From: Bizionia argentinensis JUB59
GTDB taxonomy: Bacteria > Bacteroidota > Bacteroidia > Flavobacteriales > Flavobacteriaceae
DNA: 64,000 nucleotides
Direction of reading: 5' to 3'
Assembly: GCF_000224335.1 (NCBI RefSeq)
Contig: NZ_AFXZ01000019.1
Location: 90,700-154,699 of the forward strand
Below are positions 11,115-19,248 of this stretch, piece by piece; the stretch's first letter is position 1; every line of letters begins with the position of its first letter. The notes under the pieces were generated by a model. It was not told the DNA's origin. It worked only from the letters and a program-made list of their open reading frames with translations, and searched no databases. The position numbers and the translations under genes are program-made.

Positions 11115-12128
11115 TTACTGCAGGTTAAAAAAATGTTGTTTTAATTTTTTATCATTATTTTGCCATGCTTCTAGGGGTTCAGATTGTTTTAATAAATACC
11201 ATTTTACAGGTTTTTTAAATATACACGCTGCCATTTTTTTAATGGACGATACCTTTTCGGCTTCCATTGCAAAAAAATCTTCCAAGGTATCTTGTCTAAA
11301 GTTAAGGTTTTTTTCAAGAACATCACCATCAGCATAATACCCACAATGAAAATTTTTATCGGCAAAGGCATGCTCTGGAAAATCTAGTTTACCCAATCCA
11401 AAAATAGCAAAAGAGCGTTCTAAAAAATGTTCGTAGCTAATTCGGCAGGTTTCGCCACCTCCCAAATTAAAAATTTGTTTAGCTACTGCAGTTTCATTTT
11501 CAATTGCATTTACAAAAGCTCTTGCGGTATCTCGTGGTGTGGCAATTTCTAAAGCGGTATTTAAAGGCTGATGAAACATTAATTTAGACATTTTATGGTT
11601 CCCCATAATGGCTGCTAATCTGAAAATTGTCCAATTTAATTGACTGTTTTGAACAGCTTGTTCTGCTTTAATTTTCGTTTCTGCATAAGCGTCACCTTCA
11701 CTTGGAATTAAAGGATCGCCTATATGTATATATGGATTTTCAATACGATCGCCATAAACCGAAATACTTGAACTATACATAAAAAAAGCATTTGGGGAAT
11801 GTGCCTCCAATTGCTGAATTAAGTTTTGCGTTCCTTTGGTGTTTACGTTATGCGCTAATTCTGGCATCTCGTCTGCAAGCGGTGGAATAATGGCTGCTAA
11901 ATGAATCACCGCATCTACATCCTTGATATTCTCTAAATCTTTCGGATTAGTTATATCACCATATATTAAGGTAATTTGATTTTTAAAAGGTGCTAATTTT
12001 TCAGTAGAAAGCTTCGTTTTTTTATCAAAAGCCGTCACATTAAAATAATCTTTTTGAAGCAATTGTTGTAAAGCTTCGAAACCAACAGTTCCAGAAGCGC
12101 CAGTTAATAAAACGTTTGTTTTTTTCAT
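11115..12128 (-). CDS. NAD-dependent epimerase/dehydratase (extended SDR)
   Basis: 337 residues. N-terminal NAD(P) motif TGASGTVG (residues about 9-16), AVIHLAAI in the fourth strand, and catalytic Ser/Tyr-Lys with YAETK around residue 148. The sequence fits nucleotide-sugar epimerases or related reductases, but nothing fixes the substrate. No polysaccharide genes lie alongside it. The DsrE-like gene follows after 11 bp. Confidence 0.85.
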   Translation of the reverse strand: MKKTNVLLTGASGTVGFEALQQLLQKDYFNVTAFDKKTKLSTEKLAPFKNQITLIYGDITNPKDLENIKDVDAVIHLAAIIPPLADEMPELAHNVNTKGTQNLIQQLEAHSPNAFFMYSSSISVYGDRIENPYIHIGDPLIPSEGDAYAETKIKAEQAVQNSQLNWTIFRLAAIMGNHKMSKLMFHQPLNTALEIATPRDTARAFVNAIENETAVAKQIFNLGGGETCRISYEHFLERSFAIFGLGKLDFPEHAFADKNFHCGYYADGDVLEKNLNFRQDTLEDFFAMEAEKVSSIKKMAACIFKKPVKWYLLKQSEPLEAWQNNDKKLKQHFFNLQ

Positions 12129-12294
12129 TTAGAAATTTAATTAATTCTTGAATTAACTATTAAGCAAATGCTAGACCAAAGGACGACTTACTCTTTTTTT
12201 TGTGAAAATTTTATAAAAAGAAATAGTGGGAAATGAGACCTTAAAGAGATAGCACATTATCACTTTTAAATTATTACTATTGGTATTAAAAAGC

Positions 12295-12329
12295 AGGAAA
12301 CTAAATTTCAACCTTAAATTTAGCTTCCT
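12295..12329 (-). terminator. Terminator after SDR gene 12343-13155
   Basis: Hairpin with 14-base arms (one A.C mismatch) and a 7-nt loop. On the minus strand it is followed by a T5 run. It lies 14 bp beyond the stop codon. Confidence 0.65.
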
Positions 12330-12342
12330 ATTGTTAGGGTTT

Positions 12343-13155
12343 TTAGCCCATTTTCTTAATGTTATGAATAACACCACCATCCACCAAAATATCGGTTCCT
12401 GTAATAAAACGCGCAGCATCACTTGTTAAAAAATTAACAACATCTGCAACATCTTCAGGCTGACCATTACGTTTTAATGGTGTGGCTTGCTTAATGTTTT
12501 CCATGCGTTCTGGATGCTCTTCGGCAGCTTTTAAACCCATTGGTGTTTCAATTACACCTGGAGAAACACTCACAATTCGCGCGCCTTTTGCACCCCATTT
12601 ACCCATGTGTTTCTGCGTTAATAATTGCACGCCGCGCTTGGAAAAATTGTACATAGTATCTGAACTGCCATCAACAAATTTACTCACCGTATCAAAAGAA
12701 TTTTCTTCCTGTGGGTTTGTAAGCGCATCATCATAAACTTCATTTGCCGGTACAACATGTGCCATCATAGAAGACAATAATACGGCTACTGAATCGGTAG
12801 TAGCGATTTTATAAAAAGCATCAATTAAATATTCTGTTGCAACTAAATCAATCGTGAAAACTTTTTTTAAATCGGTAACCGTACCACTCACACCAGCTGT
12901 ATGGATTAATGCTTTTAAAGTTCCATTAACTGAAACGAATTTTGTTAGCTTTTCAACATCAGATTTATTGGTAATATCGCAGGCAATTCCAGAAACGTCA
13001 AAGCCTTCTTTTTTTAAAGTTGCCACTGATTTATCAACCATTTCTTGCGAATAATCCGTTAGAATTATAGACTGATTTTTAAATGATCGCGCACAAGCTT
13101 GTCCAATTCCGCCAGCACCGCCAGTAATCACAATTTTTTTTGTTTGAGAATTCAT
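12343..13155 (-). CDS. SDR-family oxidoreductase
   Basis: 270 residues. Cofactor motif TGGAGGIGQ at 12-20, HTAGVSG in place of the usual NNAG, and the catalytic YNFSK (Tyr168/Lys172 approximately). The C-terminus GTDILVDGG is standard for the family. Similar in layout to 3-alpha-hydroxysteroid dehydrogenase/carbonyl reductase proteins, but the substrate is unknown. It has its own terminator, and a spacer with a second terminator separates it from the hibernation-factor gene upstream, so it is probably a single-gene unit. Confidence 0.87.
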   Translation of the reverse strand: MNSQTKKIVITGGAGGIGQACARSFKNQSIILTDYSQEMVDKSVATLKKEGFDVSGIACDITNKSDVEKLTKFVSVNGTLKALIHTAGVSGTVTDLKKVFTIDLVATEYLIDAFYKIATTDSVAVLLSSMMAHVVPANEVYDDALTNPQEENSFDTVSKFVDGSSDTMYNFSKRGVQLLTQKHMGKWGAKGARIVSVSPGVIETPMGLKAAEEHPERMENIKQATPLKRNGQPEDVADVVNFLTSDAARFITGTDILVDGGVIHNIKKMG

Positions 13156-13220
13156 ATTAATAGTTTTTAAAGATTATTATTAACTTTAAATTTTTAAGCG
13201 TTTTTGCTCCGCTTAAAAAA

Positions 13221-13256
13221 TAAGCCCTAATTAAAAAAGCTTTCAATTAGGGCTAT
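13221..13256 (-). terminator. Terminator after the Balon-like gene
   Basis: Inverted repeat GCCCTAATT / AATTAGGGC with flanking A and T runs. On the minus strand it is followed by a T-rich tract, 22 bp beyond the stop codon. Confidence 0.7.
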
Positions 13257-13277
13257 TTTAATTTTTACTATTCTTAT

Positions 13278-14351
13278 TTAATAACGCGTTACTGCGCCAA
13301 AACCGTTAAATTTAGATAATTCGCCTTTTGGAAGAAATACGACATCGCCACCAAAACTCATATTTAATTCAATCATTTCGTCAAAAACATCATCAATTAT
13401 CCCTGTATCCGTTCTATGATCTTCCGATACATATTTGATTTCATCATTTTCCAAAACAGCTGGCTGAAATAAACCTTGCTCAATGAAAAGTGTTTCCACT
13501 TTACCGTCGTTAATAGCTCTCCAAATATCATTAGTATCAGATAAAAACTTATTATCTGTAACGGCTTTTAAAAGCTCGGCCTTTCTATCATCATTCATTT
13601 TTTTGGTGTGAGCCTCTACTATTTTCCAAGCCTCTATAACAATAGCTTGATCCTTTTCCGTCATTCTATTAGAGTTTAAAAAAGACGTGAAAATACTGTC
13701 TTTTTCATCCGCTATTTTTATATACTCGCCATAGTTCTCTTCAACTGTACAAATTAAAACAGGAAGTGGATTATTTTTTCTAATGATATTTACTTCCTTA
13801 TCAACTTGGTTAAAATATTCAGCCATTAAGCTTGACTTTTTAGATGAAACTGCTGCTTCTGTCTTATTTTTAGAGAAAAACTGCTTGTTTTCAAATGGAA
13901 AAGGCGATTTGAATTCTTTAACAACTTTATCATTTAAAGCTTCAATTAAACGGGCTTTTTCCTGACTTAAAACTAATACATAGTAATTTGATTCTGAATG
14001 AATAGATCTCATTAAATCTCTTGTAGAAAACGTGTCATCAATTACCACGCGATCTTCAACTTTTATAGCTAATCTTGAATATTCAGCTATGTCATCGTTT
14101 ACAAAAAGAATTAAACTATCTAAATTATGGCTGAAGTCTATATCTTTTGCAAGCGCATGCAATTTATCCAATAAGGCTGTTGCATTTCGCTTCGTAGTAT
14201 CCGCCAATAACCTTGTTTCGACTTCTTTAATATGATTTTTTAAAGTGATTTCATCTTTTAAATAGTCTGGATGTGTTCTATGAGAGTTCATTATTATAGT
14301 AATGCAATTCTCCGAATTAATGTTTTTTAATTTTTTTAGAGTAGTCTTCAT
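13278..14351 (-). CDS. Balon-type (baeRF) ribosome hibernation factor
   Basis: 357 residues. The N-terminus (CITIIMNSHRTHPDYLKDEITLKN shape) matches the strand-turn pattern of bacterial homologs of archaeo-eukaryotic release factor aeRF1 (baeRF). The C-terminus (DDVFDEMIELN ... GGDVVFLPKGEL ... GFGAVTRY) matches their last domain. This family includes Balon of Psychrobacter, which occupies the ribosomal A site with EF-Tu during cold shock or stasis. No GGQ-like release motif was seen, consistent with a non-hydrolytic role. The first ATG fits because the family motif begins within 20 residues of it. Function is inferred from family; binding is untested here. Confidence 0.75.
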   Translation of the reverse strand: MKTTLKKLKNINSENCITIIMNSHRTHPDYLKDEITLKNHIKEVETRLLADTTKRNATALLDKLHALAKDIDFSHNLDSLILFVNDDIAEYSRLAIKVEDRVVIDDTFSTRDLMRSIHSESNYYVLVLSQEKARLIEALNDKVVKEFKSPFPFENKQFFSKNKTEAAVSSKKSSLMAEYFNQVDKEVNIIRKNNPLPVLICTVEENYGEYIKIADEKDSIFTSFLNSNRMTEKDQAIVIEAWKIVEAHTKKMNDDRKAELLKAVTDNKFLSDTNDIWRAINDGKVETLFIEQGLFQPAVLENDEIKYVSEDHRTDTGIIDDVFDEMIELNMSFGGDVVFLPKGELSKFNGFGAVTRY

Positions 14352-14468
14352 AATTTAAAATGTTTAGTTAATTAATAAATAGTGTGTTGTGTTGTTTTAA
14401 AATAGATTCTTATAAATTGGATACACAATTTTCCAAAAGCCCGATTTTATGTGATTTTTTATGATAAT

Positions 14469-15323
14469 TTAGTCGAAATAAACAGCTTCAAAAACTGCTA
14501 AAGGTGCACGCTTACCAACATTTAAAGACAATGTTTCATTATTAACAGTATAATTATCTGTCAGTTCAAAAATCTTTAAAAATGCTGATTCATTCACATC
14601 CACATCTGGACACGCTTTTAGGGTTGTTGCCATGTTTACAAAACGGATTCTGTTCCCATCTTCTAACATATATTCACCACTTAAGCCATTGCAACCTGCA
14701 AAACCTGTAACACGATTTCCGTCATTCTTTAAAGTGAAATAAATTTCACGCTCTTGGTTGTCTGCCATAGTAACAGCTTTACCGTCTAATGTTTTAAGCT
14801 TCCAGTAAGTCTCGGTAATTTCATTGTCCATAACTACTTTTTTAAACTCGGCTAATGGTGCCATTTTAGCTTTGTTTAATTCTAAAGTATTGTTGGTAAT
14901 TCTAAAGTTATCAGCCGTTTCAAAAATGTTTATTATTAATGATTCATCTATTTTAGCATCTGGACAAGCCATTCGAGTTGAGCCTAACTTGGAGAAAGAA
15001 ACACGTCCGCCTTCTTCCATTTTATAGGTTCCCATAAACGTATTACATCCTGAAAAACCACTAATACTATTTGTTTCGGAGTCTAAAACGAAATGAATTA
15101 TTTGTCCGTTTTTTTCTCTATCGGTCATATCCTTACCTTCCAGCTTGGTAATAACCCATTTGGTATTTTCAAGCGTTGCCACCTCATCTTTAATAGTTGG
15201 TGTTTCCATTTGAGTTACTTCTTCTTTTACTTCCAAAGAATCATTGGTTTCGGATTTCTTACCAGAATTACAGCTCATAAATGCGACTGCAATAATTGAT
15301 AATGTTATTATTTTTGTTTTCAT
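14469..15323 (-). CDS. Lipoprotein with two META domains
   Basis: 284 residues with a lipobox (VAFMSC, Cys18). Two tandem META (HslJ-like) domains, residues about 48-160 and 165-284, each have the WxLxxLxGK start, a GFxGCNxxxGxY core and a TxxACPD motif. They are clearly duplicates (GFSGCNTF and GFAGCNGL; MACPD and KACPD). META domains in HslJ are linked to novobiocin and heat stress; their role in lipoproteins is unknown. The promoter region carries the same operator as the GbsR/MarR regulator gene just upstream, so it is probably regulated by that protein. Confidence 0.88.
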   Translation of the reverse strand: MKTKIITLSIIAVAFMSCNSGKKSETNDSLEVKEEVTQMETPTIKDEVATLENTKWVITKLEGKDMTDREKNGQIIHFVLDSETNSISGFSGCNTFMGTYKMEEGGRVSFSKLGSTRMACPDAKIDESLIINIFETADNFRITNNTLELNKAKMAPLAEFKKVVMDNEITETYWKLKTLDGKAVTMADNQEREIYFTLKNDGNRVTGFAGCNGLSGEYMLEDGNRIRFVNMATTLKACPDVDVNESAFLKIFELTDNYTVNNETLSLNVGKRAPLAVFEAVYFD

Positions 15324-15352
15324 GTTTATTGTTTTAGTTACATAAATATAGT

Positions 15353-15378
15353 TTTAGTTCGTAACATTACGAACTAAA
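15353..15378. promoter_or_regulatory. Operator at the META lipoprotein promoter
   Basis: A perfect inverted repeat with 12-base arms (TTTAGTTCGTAA and its complement) around a 2-base spacer CA. A near-identical copy lies at 15936-15959 in front of the regulator gene. Similarity between the two sites continues for about 50 bp. It overlaps the expected promoter; a near-consensus -7 (TATATTTA) lies at 15343-15350. Confidence 0.75.
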
Positions 15379-15424
15379 TAAGACTAAAGTATTGTTAAAA
15401 TTTAACAATCCGGCGCTTAAGCAG

Positions 15425-15919
15425 TTAAATACTGGTTTCTTCTCCTTTACGAAACTTTGTAAGCGCCTGAAATACTTCGTTTACCAAATTTTGAGTTTTC
15501 CGTAAATAATCTTGTGTTATATTTCCCACAGATTTTTCGTATGAAAACTTCTCTGGATGAAACTCTTTATTGTAGTCATTAATTTTTTCTACCATTTCAA
15601 TTTCACGTTGAATTGATTGATGATAAAGCTTTAAAGACTCCAACTGAAAATGTTTGGCTATTATGAAATACCGCTTCCTATCTCCAGGCTTTGTATAATA
15701 CTTTAAGTATTCTAATTGCATTAGAACCTTTATGTTCACCGAAGTGGAACTTTTACTGGCTTCAATAGCCCGACGAATCTCCTCAAAGGTTAAACCCTCA
15801 TACGACGACAACGTTAGCAGTGCAAAAATCCTAGCTGCTAATGGCGATAAACTTAAGCGCTCTTCAATTCGAACGCCTATCTCTTCAATAAGTTGTTTTT
15901 TCTTTTCTGAAAGTATCAT
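15425..15919 (-). CDS. GbsR/MarR-type transcriptional regulator
   Basis: 164 residues, cytoplasmic, no transmembrane segment. Residues about 20-90 form a winged helix: SPLAARIFALLTLS, then the recognition helix region ASKSSTSVNIKVLMQLEYLK, then the wing KPGDRKRYF. The remaining C-terminal part is helical and probably dimerises. The layout is that of GbsR/MarR regulators. It is transcribed toward the META lipoprotein gene 101 bp away, and both genes carry the same palindrome at their promoters, which argues for autoregulation plus control of the lipoprotein. The inducer is unknown. Confidence 0.85.
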   Translation of the reverse strand: MILSEKKKQLIEEIGVRIEERLSLSPLAARIFALLTLSSYEGLTFEEIRRAIEASKSSTSVNIKVLMQLEYLKYYTKPGDRKRYFIIAKHFQLESLKLYHQSIQREIEMVEKINDYNKEFHPEKFSYEKSVGNITQDYLRKTQNLVNEVFQALTKFRKGEETSI

Positions 15920-15924
15920 ACCTT

Positions 15925-15932
15925 CAAATATA
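15925..15932 (-). promoter_or_regulatory. -7 element of the regulator gene
   Basis: Minus-strand TATATTTG, an exact TAnnTTTG match, 5 bases upstream of the ATG. The transcript would be near leaderless. The operator at 15936-15959 sits directly upstream of it. Confidence 0.55.
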
Positions 15933-15935
15933 GTT

Positions 15936-15959
15936 TTAGTTCATAACATTACGAACTAA
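15936..15959. promoter_or_regulatory. Operator at the regulator's own promoter
   Basis: An inverted repeat with 11-base arms and spacer CA, with one mismatch (TTAGTTCATAA against TTACGAACTAA). It is nearly identical to the site at 15353-15378, and its position next to the -7 element fits repression. Confidence 0.75.
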
Positions 15960-16074
15960 TTGATACTAAAGTTTTGTTATTTTTTCAATAATAAAGCACG
16001 CGTAAATTATTTGATTAACCTTTTACACATTAATTTCTAAAAAAATTGCTTCTATAACAATATCCTTTTTCATG

Positions 16075-16105
16075 AAAAAACCGCTTCAATATGAGGCGGT
16101 TTTTT
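16075..16105 (-). terminator. Terminator after the BspA-like gene
   Basis: Hairpin AAAAAACCGC ... GCGGTTTTTT with a short loop, 38 bp beyond the stop codon on the minus strand. Confidence 0.75.
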
Positions 16106-16142
16106 ATTTATGACAAACATTTATGTCTTCTAGTTATTAATA

Positions 16143-18485
16143 TTACTTCTTCATTACTCTAAATGTACTTGATTCACCTGCATGTTTTAGCGTTACAAAA
16201 TACATGCCTGACGTTAAAGCATCCTTTACAGAAACCGTTACTTTATTATCAGTAACTGATAATGTGTTATTGAAAATTTGTCTTCCAGCCATATCCGTGA
16301 TATTCACAACTACCTGCTCACCGTTTAATTTTGGCGCATGAATGTAGAATGTACCATCGTTTAATGGGTTTGGATATAGACGTCTTTCTACTAACATCAT
16401 GTTATCATTAATAGACATTGTTGGGCATGTTACGCTAATTATGAAGTCTCCTGCCGAAGAACTCCAGTCATAGGTTCTAATAATTAGCGCTTCTGTAGCG
16501 GCAGCTGTAAATGTAATCGTCTCTTCAACACCATCTGTAAAACCATTGTCTACACAATCAATTTCAGTTAAACTACCACATGCACCAGAGTAAATTGCGA
16601 GTACTGCGTCATAGTTTGCTCCAACAACAGTTACTGTATATTCATTATTTTCAAGTACATCAAGCGTGTAAAACACATCCTTTTGTGTACCAACGCTACA
16701 AGATGCGCTTCCCATTCCACTATTAGTAGCGCTCAAAGTAGTGCCAGCAACTGAATCACCACATGAAAGTGGTATAGAATTTATGCAATCGTTACTAGGA
16801 GGTGGACAAAAAGCTGGAGAATTAATAGATGTAGAAACATAACAATCTCCATTTTGAATACCCATGGCACCTACGCTAAAGTTTGTTCCAACTGTAAATG
16901 GTCCAAAAACTTCAAAATCATCAGCAGCTACTTCAACTGCATCCGAGTTATTGGCAGAAACATTGTAAGACGTGTTTCCATACCCACCTGACAGCGTTAC
17001 CATTGCATAGTATGGGCTGCCTTGCTCTATACAATCAACCATTGGATTGCCATCAACATCTTGCACTTCAATAGTTATTATTGGTGGCGTACATGTTTGA
17101 ATTCCTGTACAGTCTAGTCCGGCATCAGTAATGGCCCAGGTAAAACTACCCTCCAATGCTATTCTAGCATTTTCGCCTGTACAATAAGTACTATTGCCAG
17201 CATGGAAGTTTACCCCAGCTTGCAAAGTAGGCAAAGCACGCCAACCATTTAAAAGCGCATCGTAATTGAGTGTTGAAAGCGTAGCGCCTTGAAACATATC
17301 GTTCATAACGGTCACATTACTCACGTTCCAAGCACCAATGTTTTGATTGAATGCTATAGCATTTGTAAACATATTTGCCATATTGGTAACACTACTCACA
17401 TTCCAAGTGCTAATATCTTGATTAAATGCAATTGCCTCATAAAATACAGAACCCATATTAGTCACATTACTTAAATCCCAAGTACCAATGGCATTATTAA
17501 ATGCGGAAGCACCTCTAAACATACCCTCCATAGTGGTCACGTTACTCATATTCCATGAACCAATATCTTGATTAAATACGGATGCTTCGCTGAACATATA
17601 TGACATATCGGTTACTCCAGAAAGGTCTGGCGCATCCGTTGCATTTCCAACAAGATTGTTGCAGCCATAAAAAGCAGAGCTCATTGAGGCCCATTCAGTA
17701 GTTCCCCATTGTTCTATGGAACGTATTTTTTCTCTATCTCCAGAATTATTAAAGTAAATACGCGGAAAATCGCCACTGATCTTAACCGTATATATACCCG
17801 GTGTTTCATAAGTATGAAGTACGTCGCCTGAAATTAGAGCATTCGCCGTACCATCTCCCCAATCAACCCTGTAGTTATAACCAACACCAGTAGTAGGTAT
17901 GTTAATGGTTTCGTTAGCAATAGTGGTCTGCCATGTGGTTATAAATGAGGTTGAATTATCAACCAACCAAACATAATTTGTATTACCAGGTGCAAAGCAA
18001 TTGTCTTTAGTGTAAGCTGATACAGCACTATATTCTCCTCCGGGAGCATTATAACCAGGATCGCCTAAATCAACTGAATAATCTTCATCTATTTCTAGGC
18101 AATCATCAACACCCCATGTAGTTGCCCATGCCGTATGGGTTATAGTGGCAGGGTCGGCGGTATTAGAATTCGTAGAAATAGCATAATCCGACGGACCACC
18201 TCCAAATACCAGTGCAGCAGCCTCTAAACCATTATACACCATCGGATTATCATTCCACAAAGGGCCATCATCAGTATTAAATGCGCCAACGTATGTTGCC
18301 TCTAGATTTCTGTTGGTCGTGCGCGAAGTAGCACTTCGCTGCAGCCTTATAGTCTTTTCTATTTGAGTCTGCATTTGTAAAGATGCGGTTGCGTTATTCG
18401 TAACTTGGGCTGATGTAATTTGGGCATTAACTTGGATGCCTAAAAAAGCCAAAATAAAGAGAAGTAATAAAGTAATTTTATTCAT
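16143..18485 (-). CDS. BspA-like surface protein exported by the type IX system
   Basis: 780 residues with a signal peptide (ILAFLGIQVNAQ). A PKD-like segment near residues 195-240 (VDWGDGTANALI, HTYETPGIYTVKISG) is followed by tandem DUF285/BspA repeats (about 265-400). These have units of the form FNQDIGSWNxSNVTxMxxMF, and at least four copies are visible. A second beta region lies near 570-690, with a C-terminal sorting domain from about 705 (LYPNPLNDGTF ... GMYFVTLKH). Such proteins are secreted through T9SS and anchored or released at the cell surface; the BspA repeats usually bind proteins or matrices. The target is unknown. It ends with its own terminator. Confidence 0.9.
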   Translation of the reverse strand: MNKITLLLLFILAFLGIQVNAQITSAQVTNNATASLQMQTQIEKTIRLQRSATSRTTNRNLEATYVGAFNTDDGPLWNDNPMVYNGLEAAALVFGGGPSDYAISTNSNTADPATITHTAWATTWGVDDCLEIDEDYSVDLGDPGYNAPGGEYSAVSAYTKDNCFAPGNTNYVWLVDNSTSFITTWQTTIANETINIPTTGVGYNYRVDWGDGTANALISGDVLHTYETPGIYTVKISGDFPRIYFNNSGDREKIRSIEQWGTTEWASMSSAFYGCNNLVGNATDAPDLSGVTDMSYMFSEASVFNQDIGSWNMSNVTTMEGMFRGASAFNNAIGTWDLSNVTNMGSVFYEAIAFNQDISTWNVSSVTNMANMFTNAIAFNQNIGAWNVSNVTVMNDMFQGATLSTLNYDALLNGWRALPTLQAGVNFHAGNSTYCTGENARIALEGSFTWAITDAGLDCTGIQTCTPPIITIEVQDVDGNPMVDCIEQGSPYYAMVTLSGGYGNTSYNVSANNSDAVEVAADDFEVFGPFTVGTNFSVGAMGIQNGDCYVSTSINSPAFCPPPSNDCINSIPLSCGDSVAGTTLSATNSGMGSASCSVGTQKDVFYTLDVLENNEYTVTVVGANYDAVLAIYSGACGSLTEIDCVDNGFTDGVEETITFTAAATEALIIRTYDWSSSAGDFIISVTCPTMSINDNMMLVERRLYPNPLNDGTFYIHAPKLNGEQVVVNITDMAGRQIFNNTLSVTDNKVTVSVKDALTSGMYFVTLKHAGESSTFRVMKK

Positions 18486-18639
18486 AGTAAAAAAGTTAGT
18501 GAGTTTGTATTCAGGTTAAATAATTAATAAATAGCGTTGTAATGTTTTTTAAAAAATACAATAAGACGATAATTGTTGTCACAATTATACTTCCTATAGA
18601 CTAAAAAAAAAATCATACAGCAGCGGCAATAATATACTA

Positions 18640-18932
18640 AATGCCAGCACTATACAATACGTATGGGTACGTAGATTTGGTGATTTAGTTGTATTTACGC
18701 CCAAAGAAAAGCTAGAATACGTGGACTCAAAATATGAAATAGTGATGCGCCCGGATATATATTTTAAAAAACACCAGATCAGACGAAATTGAGAAAATAT
18801 GTACTATCAGATTAAAACTTCCTGGACCAAGAAAATTTATTGAAGCAAGTCATAGCAACTTTTAAGATTCCATTTCAGAATCTATTAATAATTTAGACCG
18901 TAAATAAATTACGCAAGGTTAAGGAAAAATGA
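18640..18932 (+). pseudogene. Decayed HPF/RaiA-family ribosome-associated protein
   Basis: Reading across frames recovers a short HPF/RaiA-like protein. Frame 1 from about 18679 gives VVFTPKEKLEYVDSKYEIV then MRPDIYFKKH and ends at a TGA at 18790. A second frame from 18782 gives DEIEKICTIRLKLPGPRKF then IEASHSNF before a TAA at 18863. The same frame continues with DSISESINNLDRK to another TAA at 18905, and a further shift gives KLRKVKEK. The order (EKL...KYEF, FFK, RLxLPGP, ASHxNF, LxRQLRKxKEK) is that of the family. No intact start was found. This is a dead gene unless sequencing errors explain all the lesions. Confidence 0.7.
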
Positions 18933-18979
18933 ATGGTTACTAGTTTTCGAAATTAAGTACCTAATAATGAAAAATAAAA

Positions 18980-19008
18980 AAAGCCTTAACATTTCTTGTT
19001 AAGGCTTT
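18980..19008 (-). terminator. Terminator of tRNA-Leu
   Basis: Inverted repeat AAGCCTTAAC / GTTAAGGCTT with a 7-nt loop. On the minus strand it is followed by a long T tract, immediately 3' of the tRNA. Confidence 0.8.
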
Positions 19009-19011
19009 CAG

Positions 19012-19093
19012 TACTCAAGGCGGGAATCGAACCCGCACGTCTTGCGACATTGGATTTTGAATCCAACGTGTCTACCAATTCCACCACTTGAGC
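19012..19093 (-). tRNA. tRNA-Leu (anticodon CAA)
   Basis: An 82-nt cloverleaf on the minus strand. The acceptor arm is GCTCAAG with CTTGAGT (the first pair G.U), discriminator A. The D arm is followed by an anticodon stem TTGGA/TCCAA with loop TTCAAAA, so the anticodon is CAA and it reads UUG. A long variable arm (about 12 nt) marks it as a class II tRNA, and the T arm contains GGTTCGATTCC. CCA is not encoded. It is divergent from prs and flanked by the HPF remnant downstream. Confidence 0.95.
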
Positions 19094-19188
19094 GTACTTA
19101 TTTGAAGTAGATTGCAAAATTAGAAAATAAAATCCTTCTAACAATTAAAAATACTGTCTTTTATGCTTTTGGAGTTGAAATAAATTCT

Positions 19189-19196
19189 TAAATTTG
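19189..19196 (+). promoter_or_regulatory. -7 element of prs
   Basis: TAAATTTG is an exact TAnnTTTG match. A TTTTG at 19167-19171 is at suitable distance for the -33 element. The leader is about 45-50 nt. Confidence 0.6.
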
Positions 19197-19248
19197 CACC
19201 TCGTAAAACAAGAGTGATTATAAATCATTATCATACAATCGGTTAGAT

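Noticed and set aside
12171..12422. An 83-residue minus-strand frame at the end of the SDR gene
   Set aside because: Overlaps the SDR 3' end and its terminator in another frame; no recognisable sequence.
18486..18640. A possible gene upstream of the HPF remnant
   Set aside because: Only short, stop-filled frames; probably the promoter region of the BspA-like gene.
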